A stretch of 64,000 nucleotides of DNA from NCBI RefSeq assembly GCF_007829875.1, contig NZ_VIWV01000002.1:1-64000 (forward strand), written 5' to 3'. A program made the translations under genes and the position numbers. The notes under the pieces were generated by a model that was not told where the DNA came from, did no database searches, and worked only from the letters and a program-made list of their open reading frames with translations. The first letter of the stretch is position 1. Each line of letters begins with the position of its first letter. Origin of the DNA: Streptomyces capillispiralis (GTDB lineage Bacteria > Actinomycetota > Actinomycetes > Streptomycetales > Streptomycetaceae). Below, piece after piece: positions 44,544 through 53,496 of this stretch.

Positions 44544-44703
44544 CGGCGGGCCGACCGCGCATGCCCGGCGCACGGGGACGACACGCCCAGGCCCCTCACC
44601 GACGGCGGGGACGGTGCGCGCGGCGCACCATGGCCGCGTGCGCGCGATGCCCGCGCCACCCCGTCCGGACATCTCTTGCGGGCCGCGCCGCGAGCCCATA
44701 CGG

Positions 44704-44716
44704 TTGGCACTGCCAG
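44704..44716. promoter_or_regulatory. Imperfect ttggca-c-tgccag palindrome upstream of protoglobin
   Basis: The core tggca-c-tgcca is perfect; the outer pair is T/G. It is about 105 bp upstream of the protoglobin start, with the same core as the sites at 41215 and 49007. Confidence 0.45.
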
Positions 44717-44820
44717 TAATTGGTCGCGGAAGGCGACTCCCGTAGAGGTGCGGTGGCGGGCCGAGGTCTGCCCGGAGCGCAAGGCCTCGTCGCGGGATCC
44801 AGGAAACACCAGGAGCAGTG

Positions 44821-45408
44821 ATGAGTGAAGCGACCGTTCCCGGATACCGCTACGGTGACTCCGCACTTCCGGCATCGCCGGTGACCGTCGGGGATCTCGA
44901 CAAGCTGAAGGCGGCGGTGCTGTTCGGCGAGGCCGACGAGGCCGCCCTGCGGCAGGCCTGGGACGTACTGAAGGACCAGGTCGAGGACGTACTCGACGTC
45001 TGGTACGGATTCGTCGGAGCGAACGAGCACCTCGTGGCCTACTTCTCCACCCCGGAGGGGGAGCCCATCGGCAGTTACCTCGCCGCGGTGCGTCACCGCT
45101 TCGGGAAGTGGATCGAGGACACCTGCACGCGGCCCTACGACGCCGAGTGGCTCGCGTACCAGGAGGAGATCGCCGTGCGGCACACGCCGGCGAAGAAGAA
45201 CCACACCGACCACGTGTCCTCGGTGCCCAACGTGTCGATGCGCTACATGGTGGCTTTCATCTATCCCATCACCGCCACCATGCGCCCGTTCCTGAGCGCC
45301 GCCGGCCACACCGAGGGGGAGGTGGAGGCCATGTACCAGGCGTGGTTCAAGTCCGTCACCCTCCAGGTCGCCCTGTGGACCCGCCCCTACCTGACCAAGG
45401 GCTGGTAG
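44821..45408 (+). CDS. Protoglobin
   Basis: A 195-residue single-domain globin of the protoglobin type, a heme protein that binds O2, CO or NO. Recognisable parts: PGYRYGDSALPASPVTVGDLDKLK at the N-terminus, WYGFVGANEHLVAYF, and the Trp/His-rich ARHRFGKWIEDTC-like and VRHTPAKKNHTDHV segments around the heme pocket, ending LTKGW. The ATG has an AGGAG site; an ATG-like GTG just before it is out of context. It lies near the catalase locus, consistent with a role in redox or gas sensing, though it has no attached output domain. Confidence 0.88.
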   Translation: MSEATVPGYRYGDSALPASPVTVGDLDKLKAAVLFGEADEAALRQAWDVLKDQVEDVLDVWYGFVGANEHLVAYFSTPEGEPIGSYLAAVRHRFGKWIEDTCTRPYDAEWLAYQEEIAVRHTPAKKNHTDHVSSVPNVSMRYMVAFIYPITATMRPFLSAAGHTEGEVEAMYQAWFKSVTLQVALWTRPYLTKGW

Positions 45409-45734
45409 GCCCGGCACCCCACCGGCGCTCGCGTCCCGCCCCACCGATCCCGTCGGCGCCCACGGCGTCCGTCGAAAGCCTCCCGGCCTCGCCGCGATGT
45501 CGCCCGTCGCGGTCGCTGCACCCGGGCCGCGCGTGTCGTCCGTGGTCGGCCGTGCCCTGGCGCACGGCCGACCGCACCGCCCTCGCGGCGGCTCGCGGCG
45601 GCTCGCGACGGCGCTGGGGAACGTCCGGGGCCGCTACGCCCGCGGTCTCGCCGTGGCCTCGCCGGTGATGGTCCCAGCCGTCGCCGGCACGGCGTGCCCG
45701 CGCCACGGTGGCGGTTCCGGCCGAGGTCCGTGAC
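45409..45734. other. Intergenic, nothing seen
   Basis: About 325 bp between protoglobin and the leftward oxidoreductase gene. Frames are Arg/Pro-rich; no clear terminator hairpin was found. Confidence 0.5.
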
Positions 45735-46145
45735 TCACCAGCCCGAAGGCTTCACCGTGCCCATGACCCGGTCGACGGCGACCTCGATGACCACACGCTC
45801 GGGGTTGGCCCGCGGAGGCCTGTAGCGCTCGGCGTACCGTCGTTCGGCCTCGGTGACCGACCCCGCGTCGTCGCGGACGACGGCCGCGCCCTCCAAGGTG
45901 CACCAGCGGCGGCCGTCGACCTGGCTGATGGACACGCGCGCGCCCGGTCCGGCGGCGATGACGTTGCGTACCTTCTTGCTGTGCGCGCTGCTGATCACCC
46001 GCGCGACCCGGGTCTCGGGATCGTAGGTGACACCGACCGGGACCTGATGCGGCGTGCCGTCGGGGCGCAAGGTGGTGAGGAAGCAGATGCGGCGCTCCTG
46101 CCAGAACGCGTCGTCGGACGGGGGCGGCGGGCCGGCAGCGGGCAC
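45735..46145 (-). CDS. PNPOx-like flavin or F420-dependent protein
   Basis: A 136-residue split-barrel protein. FLTTLRPDGTPHQVPVGVTYD and the RVISSAHSKKVRNV segment are typical of the pyridoxamine 5'-phosphate oxidase-like/F420-dependent group; RWCTLEGAAVVRDD and the C-terminal motif MGTVKPSGW also fit. Members bind F420, FMN or heme and reduce diverse substrates. The true substrate is unknown. Confidence 0.82.
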   Translation of the reverse strand: MPAAGPPPPSDDAFWQERRICFLTTLRPDGTPHQVPVGVTYDPETRVARVISSAHSKKVRNVIAAGPGARVSISQVDGRRWCTLEGAAVVRDDAGSVTEAERRYAERYRPPRANPERVVIEVAVDRVMGTVKPSGW

Positions 46146-46766
46146 GGGATCTCCTTACACGGGCGGCACGGCGGCGGGGGACGGCACCGTGCCCACACAT
46201 CGTACGGAGTGTCGTCGGCGCCCAGGTGCCCCGGCCGGTCAGCGGCCCCGCACGGGTGCCGGCCGGTCCCACGGGAGTTCGTCGCTCGTCACGGCTTGCC
46301 TCGTGAACCGACCACCACGGTCCGTCGTAGTGCGGAGGATTTCCCGTCCCCGGCATCAGCGGGCCACGTCAGGGGGTCCGGGAGCAGGGCGGGGACCGGG
46401 CTCCGGCTCCCGGGAAGACGACGTGCTGCCGGGAAACGCGGAGGATGACCCGGCCCGACCGACTCCTCGCCGCCCCGGGAGACACGTCGCTGCGGCGCGC
46501 TCCCTCAACTGGGCGGTCGGGGCGCGGACTTGCCGACCCGGCTGTGAAGATTGGATGGATGCGGGCAGTCCGGTCACCAGTGGTAACGATTCCGATGCGG
46601 AATGGCGGTGCGATGCCGGGACCGGACGTCCGGAACCATTCACTCCATAGGATTCCGCTGTGCTCATGGGGCACTTGAGACTGCTGGCACGGCTCTCCCA
46701 CCACGTATCCCGTGTGAGCGCACCCCGCGCGCGTCCATGGAGAGAGCCCAGCCGGAGGGGAATTCT
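46146..46766. other. Intergenic, probable promoter region
   Basis: About 620 bp between divergent genes. No convincing gene. The AT-richer patch at 46560-46660 could contain the promoter of the thioester-domain protein gene. Confidence 0.5.
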
Positions 46767-48224
46767 GTGTTTGCACTTTTCTCTGCGTCCGCCGCGACCG
46801 GGCGACGCACCACCGGCCGACGCACCACCGGCCGACGGATAGCCGCGGCGGCCGCCACGGCCGGACTGCTGGCCCTCGGCTCCCTCGCCGGTACGGGTAA
46901 CGCCGTCGCCGACGAGAACGACGTTCACCACCAGGGCGGAGCGGTTGCCACCCTCGACGGGCTGAAGACGTTCGACAAGGCCCGCCTGGACGTCGGCGGC
47001 GGCACGACCAAGACCATCGCCGCCGGCCTGTTCGAGATGAGCGTCGAGGGCAGCGGCCTGCTGCAGACGTACTGCATCGACATCCACAACCCGACCCAGG
47101 ACAAGGCGACGTACCTGGAGACCCCCTGGGCCCAGACCTCGCTCGGTGCCAACGAGAACGCCGGGAAGATCCTCTGGATCCTCCAGAACTCGTACCCGCA
47201 GGTCGCCGACCTGGCATCGCTCGCCCAGAAGTCGGGTTCCGGGCAGCTGACGCCCGAAACCGCCGCGGCCGGCACCCAGGTCGCCATCTGGCGCTTCTCC
47301 GACGGGGCGAAGGTCGAGGCCGAGAACGCACAGGCCGAGACGCTCGCCGACTGGCTCGAGGCCCAGGCCCAGAACCTCCAGGAGCCGAAGACCTCCCTGA
47401 CGCTGGAGCCCAACGCGGTCTCCGGGAAGTCCGGCAGCAGGCTCGGCCCGGTGACCGTGCGCACCGACGCCGGCCAGGTCTCCGTCGCCGCTTCCGAGGA
47501 TGCCGCGGCGGCCGGCGTCAAGGTGACCGGCAAGGACGGCCAGGCCGTCACGTCGGCCGCCGACGGCACCGAGCTGTACTTCGACGTACCCGAGGGTGCG
47601 GCCGACGGTTCGGCCTCGCTGACGGTCCGGGCGACCACCAAGGTTCCGGTCGGCCGTGCGTTCGCGAGCGCCAGCAAGAGCCAGACGCAGATCCTCGCGG
47701 GGTCCAGCGACTCCACGGTCACGGCCGACGCGACCGCCAACTGGGCCACCAAGGGCGCCATCCCGTCGGTCACGGCGGAGAAGAACTGCGCCAAGGGCGG
47801 CATCGACGTCACGGCGGGCAACGAGGGCGACAGCCCGTTCACCTTCGAGCTCGCGGGTGCCGAGCACACGGTCGGTGCCGGCGAGACCAAGACCGTGACG
47901 GTCCCGGTCGGCGAGGACGAGGCGTACGACTTCACCGTCACCGGCCCGAACGGCTTCTCCGAGCGTTTCCAGGGCGTCCTGGACTGCAAGACCCAGGGCA
48001 CCCCGGCACCGGAGAACCCCGGTGGCGGCGAGGAGACCCCGTCCTCCAACCCCAGCCCGGCCGGCGGCTCCTCTGAGGACACCACCGGCGGCAAGGGTGA
48101 CCTCGCGGAGACCGGCAGCTCCAGCGCGACGCCGGTGATCGCGGGCATCGCGGTGGTCCTGGTGGTCGCGGGCGGCGCGGCCATGCTCGTCCTGCGCAAG
48201 AAGAAGGCGGCCGGCGGTCAGTGA
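46767..48224 (+). CDS. Thioester-domain (TQXA) surface protein, sortase-anchored
   Basis: A 485-residue cell-wall protein. The GTG start follows GGAGGGG; residues 1-48 form a long signal peptide with an Arg-rich front including a short repeat (GRRTTGRRTTGRR). The thioester domain spans about 60-215: Cys103 in QTYCIDIHN and Gln171 in GTQVAIWRF should form an internal Cys-Gln thioester that can bond covalently to surfaces. Beta-rich segments follow. A Pro/Gly/Ser linker leads to LAETG (446-450), a hydrophobic helix and a KKK tail, the LAXTG-type signal for class E sortase. Related streptomycete proteins are coat or adhesion proteins. Confidence 0.93.
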   Translation: MFALFSASAATGRRTTGRRTTGRRIAAAAATAGLLALGSLAGTGNAVADENDVHHQGGAVATLDGLKTFDKARLDVGGGTTKTIAAGLFEMSVEGSGLLQTYCIDIHNPTQDKATYLETPWAQTSLGANENAGKILWILQNSYPQVADLASLAQKSGSGQLTPETAAAGTQVAIWRFSDGAKVEAENAQAETLADWLEAQAQNLQEPKTSLTLEPNAVSGKSGSRLGPVTVRTDAGQVSVAASEDAAAAGVKVTGKDGQAVTSAADGTELYFDVPEGAADGSASLTVRATTKVPVGRAFASASKSQTQILAGSSDSTVTADATANWATKGAIPSVTAEKNCAKGGIDVTAGNEGDSPFTFELAGAEHTVGAGETKTVTVPVGEDEAYDFTVTGPNGFSERFQGVLDCKTQGTPAPENPGGGEETPSSNPSPAGGSSEDTTGGKGDLAETGSSSATPVIAGIAVVLVVAGGAAMLVLRKKKAAGGQ

Positions 48225-48240
48225 CCGGCCGCTGACACGG

Positions 48241-48283
48241 CGGACGGGCCCGGCACGCGGTGCGTGCCGGGCCCGTCCGTTTT
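48241..48283 (+). terminator. Strong intrinsic terminator
   Basis: A perfect 18-bp GC stem (48241-48258 with 48262-48279), 3-nt loop ggt, followed by TTTT. It lies 16 bp after the thioester protein stop. Confidence 0.9.
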
Positions 48284-49000
48284 CCGGATGACGCGGTGGA
48301 CCGCGGGCTCCGTGCGGATCGTGCCCGCGAGCGGTTACGGCTTCTCGCGGTTGTGGAGGGCGCTCACAGGAGAAATGGGTCCAGGACGCGTCTTGGACGG
48401 GCCGGCCGGCCGGGCTGAACAGCCGGGAAGGGCAGCTCTTCCAACGTTGGACATGCGGTGTGCAGCGGAATGACAGCACGCCGCCCGAAGACTGCCCAGA
48501 CCTCGCGCACAGCGGACCGGCGTTCCGCGGGGCCGACGGGGGAACACGCCGCGGACACGGAGCCGTCCACGGTGCCCGGCGTCCTTCCGAGCGGCCAGGA
48601 CCCGGGACCGCTCTGTACCGGGCCCTGGCCTGCTCGACCTCTGCCCCCTGGGACAAAGGCTGGTGAGGGCCGGTGAGTGACCGTCAGCCGGGGGGGGGCA
48701 ACCGGGCGGCCACCACCATCGCGCCGCCCGGAAACACGGCGGCGTGGGCCCACACCCGCACAACGCCGTGCACCGCGAAGCGGTTCACCCTCGGCCAGAG
48801 GAAGATGCGGCGCGCTGCGAGGCCACCGCCGCGTGACAGTCGGCCACGGATCACACGCCGAGCAAGCAACGGACAAGGAAACCCGTTCAACGGGCGTTCA
48901 CACGGCAAGGAAAGACAATTCGTCGGGTGATGTGCCACTGAATACCGCATATGTCCGCTCGCCGCGGTCGAGTCCCGGGCTTGCCAGGGTCGGTGACGGC
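48284..49000. other. Intergenic, nothing certain
   Basis: About 700 bp. Short frames on both strands are composition-driven. The region before the SARP gene becomes AT-richer from about 48990. Confidence 0.5.
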
Positions 49001-49026
49001 TCTTATATTGGCACTGCCAATTAAGA
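49001..49026. promoter_or_regulatory. Palindrome attggca-c-tgccaat at the SARP promoter
   Basis: Perfect 7-bp arms at 49007-49013 and 49015-49021 with a one-base centre, flanked by tctta and taaga, which extend the symmetry with one extra T. It is 35-40 bp upstream of the SARP start, so a bound repressor would block transcription. Confidence 0.65.
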
Positions 49027-49060
49027 GCGTCACAGTTACCGTGTTGCGGGTTGCCGGGAC

Positions 49061-51067
49061 GTGTCCCGCGCGATGCAGGTGGAAGGCGAACGGACGCAAG
49101 TGAACGCACGTTACGGGCAGGACACGTGCTACAGCGTGCTCGGCCCCCTTGAGGTACGACGGGACGGGGAACTGCTCGACCTGGGGCCCCGGCAGCGCAG
49201 GGTGCTGCTCATCCGGCTCCTGATCGAGAACGGCAGGCCCGTCTCCCTGACGGAGCTGGCCAAGTCCTTGTGGCAGGGTGACCGGCCGATGGCGGCGGTG
49301 TCCTCCATCCGCGCCCACGTCAGCCGGCTGCGCGCGGTCCTGGAGCCGGTCCGCAGGGTGAGACCGACGGTTCTCGTCAGCGGTCCCGCGGGGTACTCCC
49401 TGCACGTGCCGCAGGAGGCCCGGGACACCAGCGCGTTCGACACGTCGGTGAGCAGGGCGCGGGAAGCCCTCGGGCAGGGGCGACTCGTTCAGGCGCGCCA
49501 GGAGATAGAGACGGCGCTCGCGCTGTGGCGCGGTACCGCTCTCGGGGAAGCCGCCGACCACGCCTTCGCGCAGCGGGAAAGGGCCCGGCTCGACTCGGCC
49601 CACCAGGACGCGAGGGAAATGCGGACCACGGTCCTGATCCATCAGGGCGACAAGGAGCGGGCGGTCCAGGCGGCCGAGGAACTCGTGGCCACGGCTCCCC
49701 TCAGGGAGGCCTCGTGGTCCCTTCTCATGCGCGCCCTCTACACGGCCGGACGGCCCGTGGACTCGCTCCGTCAATACGAACACTTCCGGACCATCCTGGC
49801 CCGGGAACTGGGCCTCGACCCCTCTCCCGGCCTGCGGGACCTGCACACCGCCGTCCTGCGGCACGACACCACCGTCCTCGGCACCCCCCAGCTGGCCAGC
49901 ACCGTCACCGCACCGTCCCGTGCGCACCCGCCCGCCCCGATGCCCCTGGTGGGTCGGGTTCAGGAACTAGCCGAGCTGCGTGGTCTGCTGGAGAGCGCCG
50001 CAACGAACCGCACCCGGTGGGCCGTCGTGTCCGGCGAGGAGGGAACCGGCAAGTCCAGGCTCCTGGACGAGATCGCCGCGCAGGCGTCCCAATCCGGGCT
50101 CGCCGTGGTCAGGGCCGACCACGCCCAGGAACCGGCCGACGGCGGCGCGGCCCTCAGATCCCCGGTCGTACGGCTGCTGGACACCCTGTGCACACACGGT
50201 CCGGACGCCGCGGTCGAGGACATCGCCGGCGGGCAACCGCCGTCCGCTCCCGGCAGGGAGACCGGACGGACACCGGTGCTGTGCGTGGTCGACGACCTCG
50301 ACCGGGCGACTCCCGGCGTCCACGACATGCTGCGCCGATTCGCCCCCGCACTGCGGGACGCTCCCCTCGCCGTCGTCTGTGCCGTGGGCGACACACAGCA
50401 CCCCTCGGTCAGCACCCTGCTCGCGGAGCTGGCCCGCCTGGACACGACGTGGCTGCACCTCGGCCCCCTGGACAACGAGGATGTGGCCGAGCTGCTCTCG
50501 GCACGCGGGGAGGACGCCGGCCTGGACCTGACGGCGGCGCTGCACCAGCGCAGCGCGGGCAACCCCTTCGTGCTGAACGAGCTGCTGAAGCTGCCGCCCT
50601 GGCAGCGGACGGGGCCGTCGGCGACGGTGCCGGCGGCGGTGCGCAGCATCGTCCAGGCCCGGTTGTCCCCGCTACCCGCGCCGGCCAGGACGATGCTCGC
50701 GCACGCCGCCGCCGACGGCGGACGGCTCGACGTGGAACTCGCCGCGGACATACAGGCCGTGGAGCGTGAAGAGCTGCTGCCGCTGATCGACGCCGCGGTG
50801 ACAGCCCGGCTGCTCGTCTGGCACGCCGATCAGGACTCGGCGGCGGACGGGCACTACCGGGTGCCCGAACTCGTCGGCGACGTACTGCTCGGCGCGCTGG
50901 CCCCGTCCTCCCGGCAGTTGCTGCACACCGCGGTCGCCCGTGCGCTCACCGGCCGGCCGGACAGCGACCCGGCGCGCCTCGCGGACCATCTGAAGGCGGC
51001 CGGTCCGATGGCGCCGCTCACGGTCCCGCGTCCCACCCGCCGTTCGAAACCAGACCACGGTCGCTGA
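49061..51067 (+). CDS. SARP-family transcriptional regulator with AAA ATPase domain
   Basis: A 668-residue AfsR-type activator. Residues 25-115: OmpR-like winged helix (SVLGPLEVRRDGELLDLGP, AVSSIRAHVSRLRAVL). Residues 120-268: bacterial transcriptional activation domain (AFDTSVSRAREAL to LGLDPSPGLRDLH). Residues 295-560: AAA/STAND ATPase with Walker A GEEGTGKSR (325-333) and Walker B LCVVDDLDRA. The C-terminal TPR region of AfsR is absent. The GTG at 49061 is given; a GTG at 49100, closer to the wHTH, is possible. SARPs switch on secondary-metabolite clusters; no PKS or NRPS cluster is adjacent, so its targets may be nearby orphan genes or elsewhere. Confidence 0.88.
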   Translation: MSRAMQVEGERTQVNARYGQDTCYSVLGPLEVRRDGELLDLGPRQRRVLLIRLLIENGRPVSLTELAKSLWQGDRPMAAVSSIRAHVSRLRAVLEPVRRVRPTVLVSGPAGYSLHVPQEARDTSAFDTSVSRAREALGQGRLVQARQEIETALALWRGTALGEAADHAFAQRERARLDSAHQDAREMRTTVLIHQGDKERAVQAAEELVATAPLREASWSLLMRALYTAGRPVDSLRQYEHFRTILARELGLDPSPGLRDLHTAVLRHDTTVLGTPQLASTVTAPSRAHPPAPMPLVGRVQELAELRGLLESAATNRTRWAVVSGEEGTGKSRLLDEIAAQASQSGLAVVRADHAQEPADGGAALRSPVVRLLDTLCTHGPDAAVEDIAGGQPPSAPGRETGRTPVLCVVDDLDRATPGVHDMLRRFAPALRDAPLAVVCAVGDTQHPSVSTLLAELARLDTTWLHLGPLDNEDVAELLSARGEDAGLDLTAALHQRSAGNPFVLNELLKLPPWQRTGPSATVPAAVRSIVQARLSPLPAPARTMLAHAAADGGRLDVELAADIQAVEREELLPLIDAAVTARLLVWHADQDSAADGHYRVPELVGDVLLGALAPSSRQLLHTAVARALTGRPDSDPARLADHLKAAGPMAPLTVPRPTRRSKPDHGR

Positions 51068-51131
51068 ACGACCGTATCCGCAGCACGTGCCACCGCCCCG
51101 AAGGACGCTTCCGGGGCCAGAGGGGAACCAC

Positions 51132-52487
51132 ATGTCCGACCAGCAGCAGAGCCCGGGCGGGGCATCCGCCCCGGGGGAAGGCGCCGCCCGCTCCCCCGGT
51201 GCCGGGTCCGTGGCGGCCCGGCCCACCGGCGGCGGGAACACCCGAGCCGGTGGCGCGGGTCCGGCTCCGGGGCCGGCTTCGACCCCGGCGCCGGGGGAGG
51301 AAGGCGGGGCCGGGAGCGGACGCGCCCGTCCCGGCGACACGTCCACGCCCTCCCCCCGCGCGGAGGGCGGCGGCACCGCGTCCGCTGACGCGGAGGCCCG
51401 GTCCCGTCCGCGGACGCAGGGGGGCGGGACCTCCGGCACCCGGGCGGACACCGCCGCAGGCGACACCGCGGTCACGGTCACCGCGCGTCCGGAGGCGACC
51501 CGGACGGGCACCCGGGAATCCTCCGCGGCCAGGGAGGCGACCGCGGCGGGCAGCGCCCCCGACGGACGGGCCGAGGGAGCCACGGCGACCGCGGCGTCGG
51601 GCTCCGGCGGCGCCCCGGCCGGTCCCGACGAGGGCGACCCCGGCCGGCCCAGGAAACCCATGCTGGCCGGTGCCGCCATGGCGGGCGCGCTTCTCATCGC
51701 CGTGCCCCTGCTGATGATGGCGACCGGCGGCGACGAGGACGACGAGAAGAAGGTCAGCACCAGCAGCGTCGCCGACACCGTCATCGACGGCGGGGACTCC
51801 CCGGCGGGTGCCTTCGTGGCCGAGTCACCGTCCCCGGTGAAGAAGAAGGAGCGGAAGAAGGAGGAGAAGGAGAAGCCGCAGGGGAAGCCGGCCGCGTCCG
51901 AGGAGCGCTCCGCGGCGCATCCGCCCTCCACTCCCCCGGCTCCCGGCGCGGCGGGCGCGAAGGACAGCAAGGGCAGCAAGGGCACGGCCGGGAAGGCGCC
52001 GTCGCAGCTGCCGGCCGTCCTGACGCGGGTGCTGATCAGGAACAGCACGAACGGCACGTGCGTGGACATCCCCGGTTTCTCCAGCGGTGCCGCCGACGGC
52101 CCGGTCATCCACGCCGACTGCAACGGCGCGCCGGACGACAACCAGCTGTGGAACCTGGAGAGGCGGTACGCCGACGCCGGACCGGGGGGTGTGCCCCTGT
52201 TCCAGATCCGCAACGTGATGGACAGCATGTGCCTGGACCTGCCCGGCCACGAGGGTGCCGGCAGCGAGACGAAGGTCACGGAGTTCCCGTGCGACGGCAC
52301 CCAGGGCGACAACCAGCTGTGGTGGCTGGACAAGCAGTCCGACGGGAAATTCTGGATACGCAACGCCGCCAGCAACAACATGTGCCTGGACTCCTACGCT
52401 CCCGACGACGAGCGGCGTGACCTGGTGATCACGCCGTGCGCCCCGGAGAACCAGGACAACCACGAGTGGGCGGTCGCCCGTCCCTGA
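51132..52487 (+). CDS. Membrane-anchored ricin-type lectin domain protein
   Basis: A 451-residue protein. The first 175 residues are a Gly/Ala/Ser/Pro-rich disordered, probably cytoplasmic, segment; residues 177-198 are a single membrane helix (LAGAAMAGALLIAVPLLMM); then a charged, Lys/Glu-rich stretch; residues about 315-451 are an R-type (ricin B) lectin domain with repeats marked by DDNQLWNL, GDNQLWWL and NHEWAV. The topology places the lectin outside. It starts 64 bp after the SARP gene with a GAGGGG site, so both may share a transcript. It precedes type VII secretion-associated genes in the convergent direction. Confidence 0.87.
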   Translation: MSDQQQSPGGASAPGEGAARSPGAGSVAARPTGGGNTRAGGAGPAPGPASTPAPGEEGGAGSGRARPGDTSTPSPRAEGGGTASADAEARSRPRTQGGGTSGTRADTAAGDTAVTVTARPEATRTGTRESSAAREATAAGSAPDGRAEGATATAASGSGGAPAGPDEGDPGRPRKPMLAGAAMAGALLIAVPLLMMATGGDEDDEKKVSTSSVADTVIDGGDSPAGAFVAESPSPVKKKERKKEEKEKPQGKPAASEERSAAHPPSTPPAPGAAGAKDSKGSKGTAGKAPSQLPAVLTRVLIRNSTNGTCVDIPGFSSGAADGPVIHADCNGAPDDNQLWNLERRYADAGPGGVPLFQIRNVMDSMCLDLPGHEGAGSETKVTEFPCDGTQGDNQLWWLDKQSDGKFWIRNAASNNMCLDSYAPDDERRDLVITPCAPENQDNHEWAVARP

Positions 52488-52501
52488 TCTCCTGGTTCCG
52501 T

Positions 52502-52536
52502 CCGCGGGGTCCGGCCGGTCCGGCCGGGCCCCGCGG
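52502..52536. terminator. Bidirectional terminator hairpin
   Basis: Arms of 17 bp (52502-52518 and 52520-52536) pair fully if one G-T pair is allowed, in the 54-bp gap between two converging genes. No clear T-run. Confidence 0.65.
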
Positions 52537-52541
52537 TGTTC

Positions 52542-53450
52542 TCACCTCGTGTCGGGCGTACCCGTTCCCGGGCCGGCCGCCGGTCCCACGGCGGCATCCC
52601 GGCCCAGCGACTCCTCCAGGCGCCGCAGGTCGTCGAGCCCGGCGGGGCGCAGGCCCGGCGCGGACGGGACCCACTCCTCGTCGCTCTCCCCGGCGGCCCG
52701 CTCCACCACGGCCGCGGCCGCCCGCAGCGCGTCCTCCGTGACGAGCTGGGCCACCGGGGCGGAGGAGCTGAGGAACAGCACCTCGCTGCCGTCGGGCAGC
52801 CGGTCCAGGAGGTCGGTCACCGGCATCACCTCGTGCGGCGGCAGCTCGTCCTGCGCCAGCCGCGGTGAGGGGGAGAAGACCGCCACGGCGGGCGTTCCGT
52901 CGGGTGCCTCGGACAGGGCCGGCTCGCCGGCGCCGTCGACGCACACGGCCACCTCGGTGTCCGCGAGGGCGAGGGCGAGCAGTTCCTCCCGGTCGTAGCC
53001 CGTGGCCACGATACGGGCCGCGGCGTCGGCCTGACTGACGGGCGGTTCCCAGCCGTAGGCGTCAGGGGAGGGCCGGTAGTCGGGATTCACCTCCCACTCC
53101 ACGATCTCGCCCCGCAGATCACTGCGCCAGCGGCCGAGAACGGCCCAGGCGGGCGGGATCTCGCCGTCGGCGCCGCTCCAGTGCCGGTCTATCACCGACA
53201 GCCAGTGGTCGGGGGCCAGCCGGGCGGCGGCCACGAAGTCCTCGGGCGGCTCCCGGAAGCCCTCCTCGCCCTTCAGGACGGAGGTGGGACCGCCCTGCGC
53301 GGCGGCGCCGGCCTCCGGCGCGGTGCCGGGCCGGTCCGCGGGCGCGGTGCCCGCGCCCGACTCCGTGGGAACGGGGCCGGGGCCCGACTCCGTGGGAACG
53401 GGCCGGACGGCGGTGGGCTCGTCGCCCGGTGATGCGGTGGGGCTGGTCAT
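52542..53450 (-). CDS. Type VII secretion system-associated protein (paralogue 1)
   Basis: A 302-residue cytoplasmic-looking protein. A disordered Pro/Thr/Glu-rich N-terminus (with an internal repeat PVPTESG) precedes the domain from about residue 70: APDHWLSVIDRHWSGADGE, PPAWAVLGRWRSDLRGEIVEW, then NPDYRPSPDAYGWEPP and ARIVATGYDREELLALALADTEVAV. The same framework is found in the next gene. The family is named in streptomycete genomes for its occurrence beside type VII (ESX-like) secretion genes; it has no known catalytic function. A Pro/Gly/Thr tail ends it. Confidence 0.8.
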   Translation of the reverse strand: MTSPTASPGDEPTAVRPVPTESGPGPVPTESGAGTAPADRPGTAPEAGAAAQGGPTSVLKGEEGFREPPEDFVAAARLAPDHWLSVIDRHWSGADGEIPPAWAVLGRWRSDLRGEIVEWEVNPDYRPSPDAYGWEPPVSQADAAARIVATGYDREELLALALADTEVAVCVDGAGEPALSEAPDGTPAVAVFSPSPRLAQDELPPHEVMPVTDLLDRLPDGSEVLFLSSSAPVAQLVTEDALRAAAAVVERAAGESDEEWVPSAPGLRPAGLDDLRRLEESLGRDAAVGPAAGPGTGTPDTR

Positions 53451-53496
53451 GTGGGCAACTCCTGCTGCGCGTACGGAATCTCTGACACGTCAGGGC

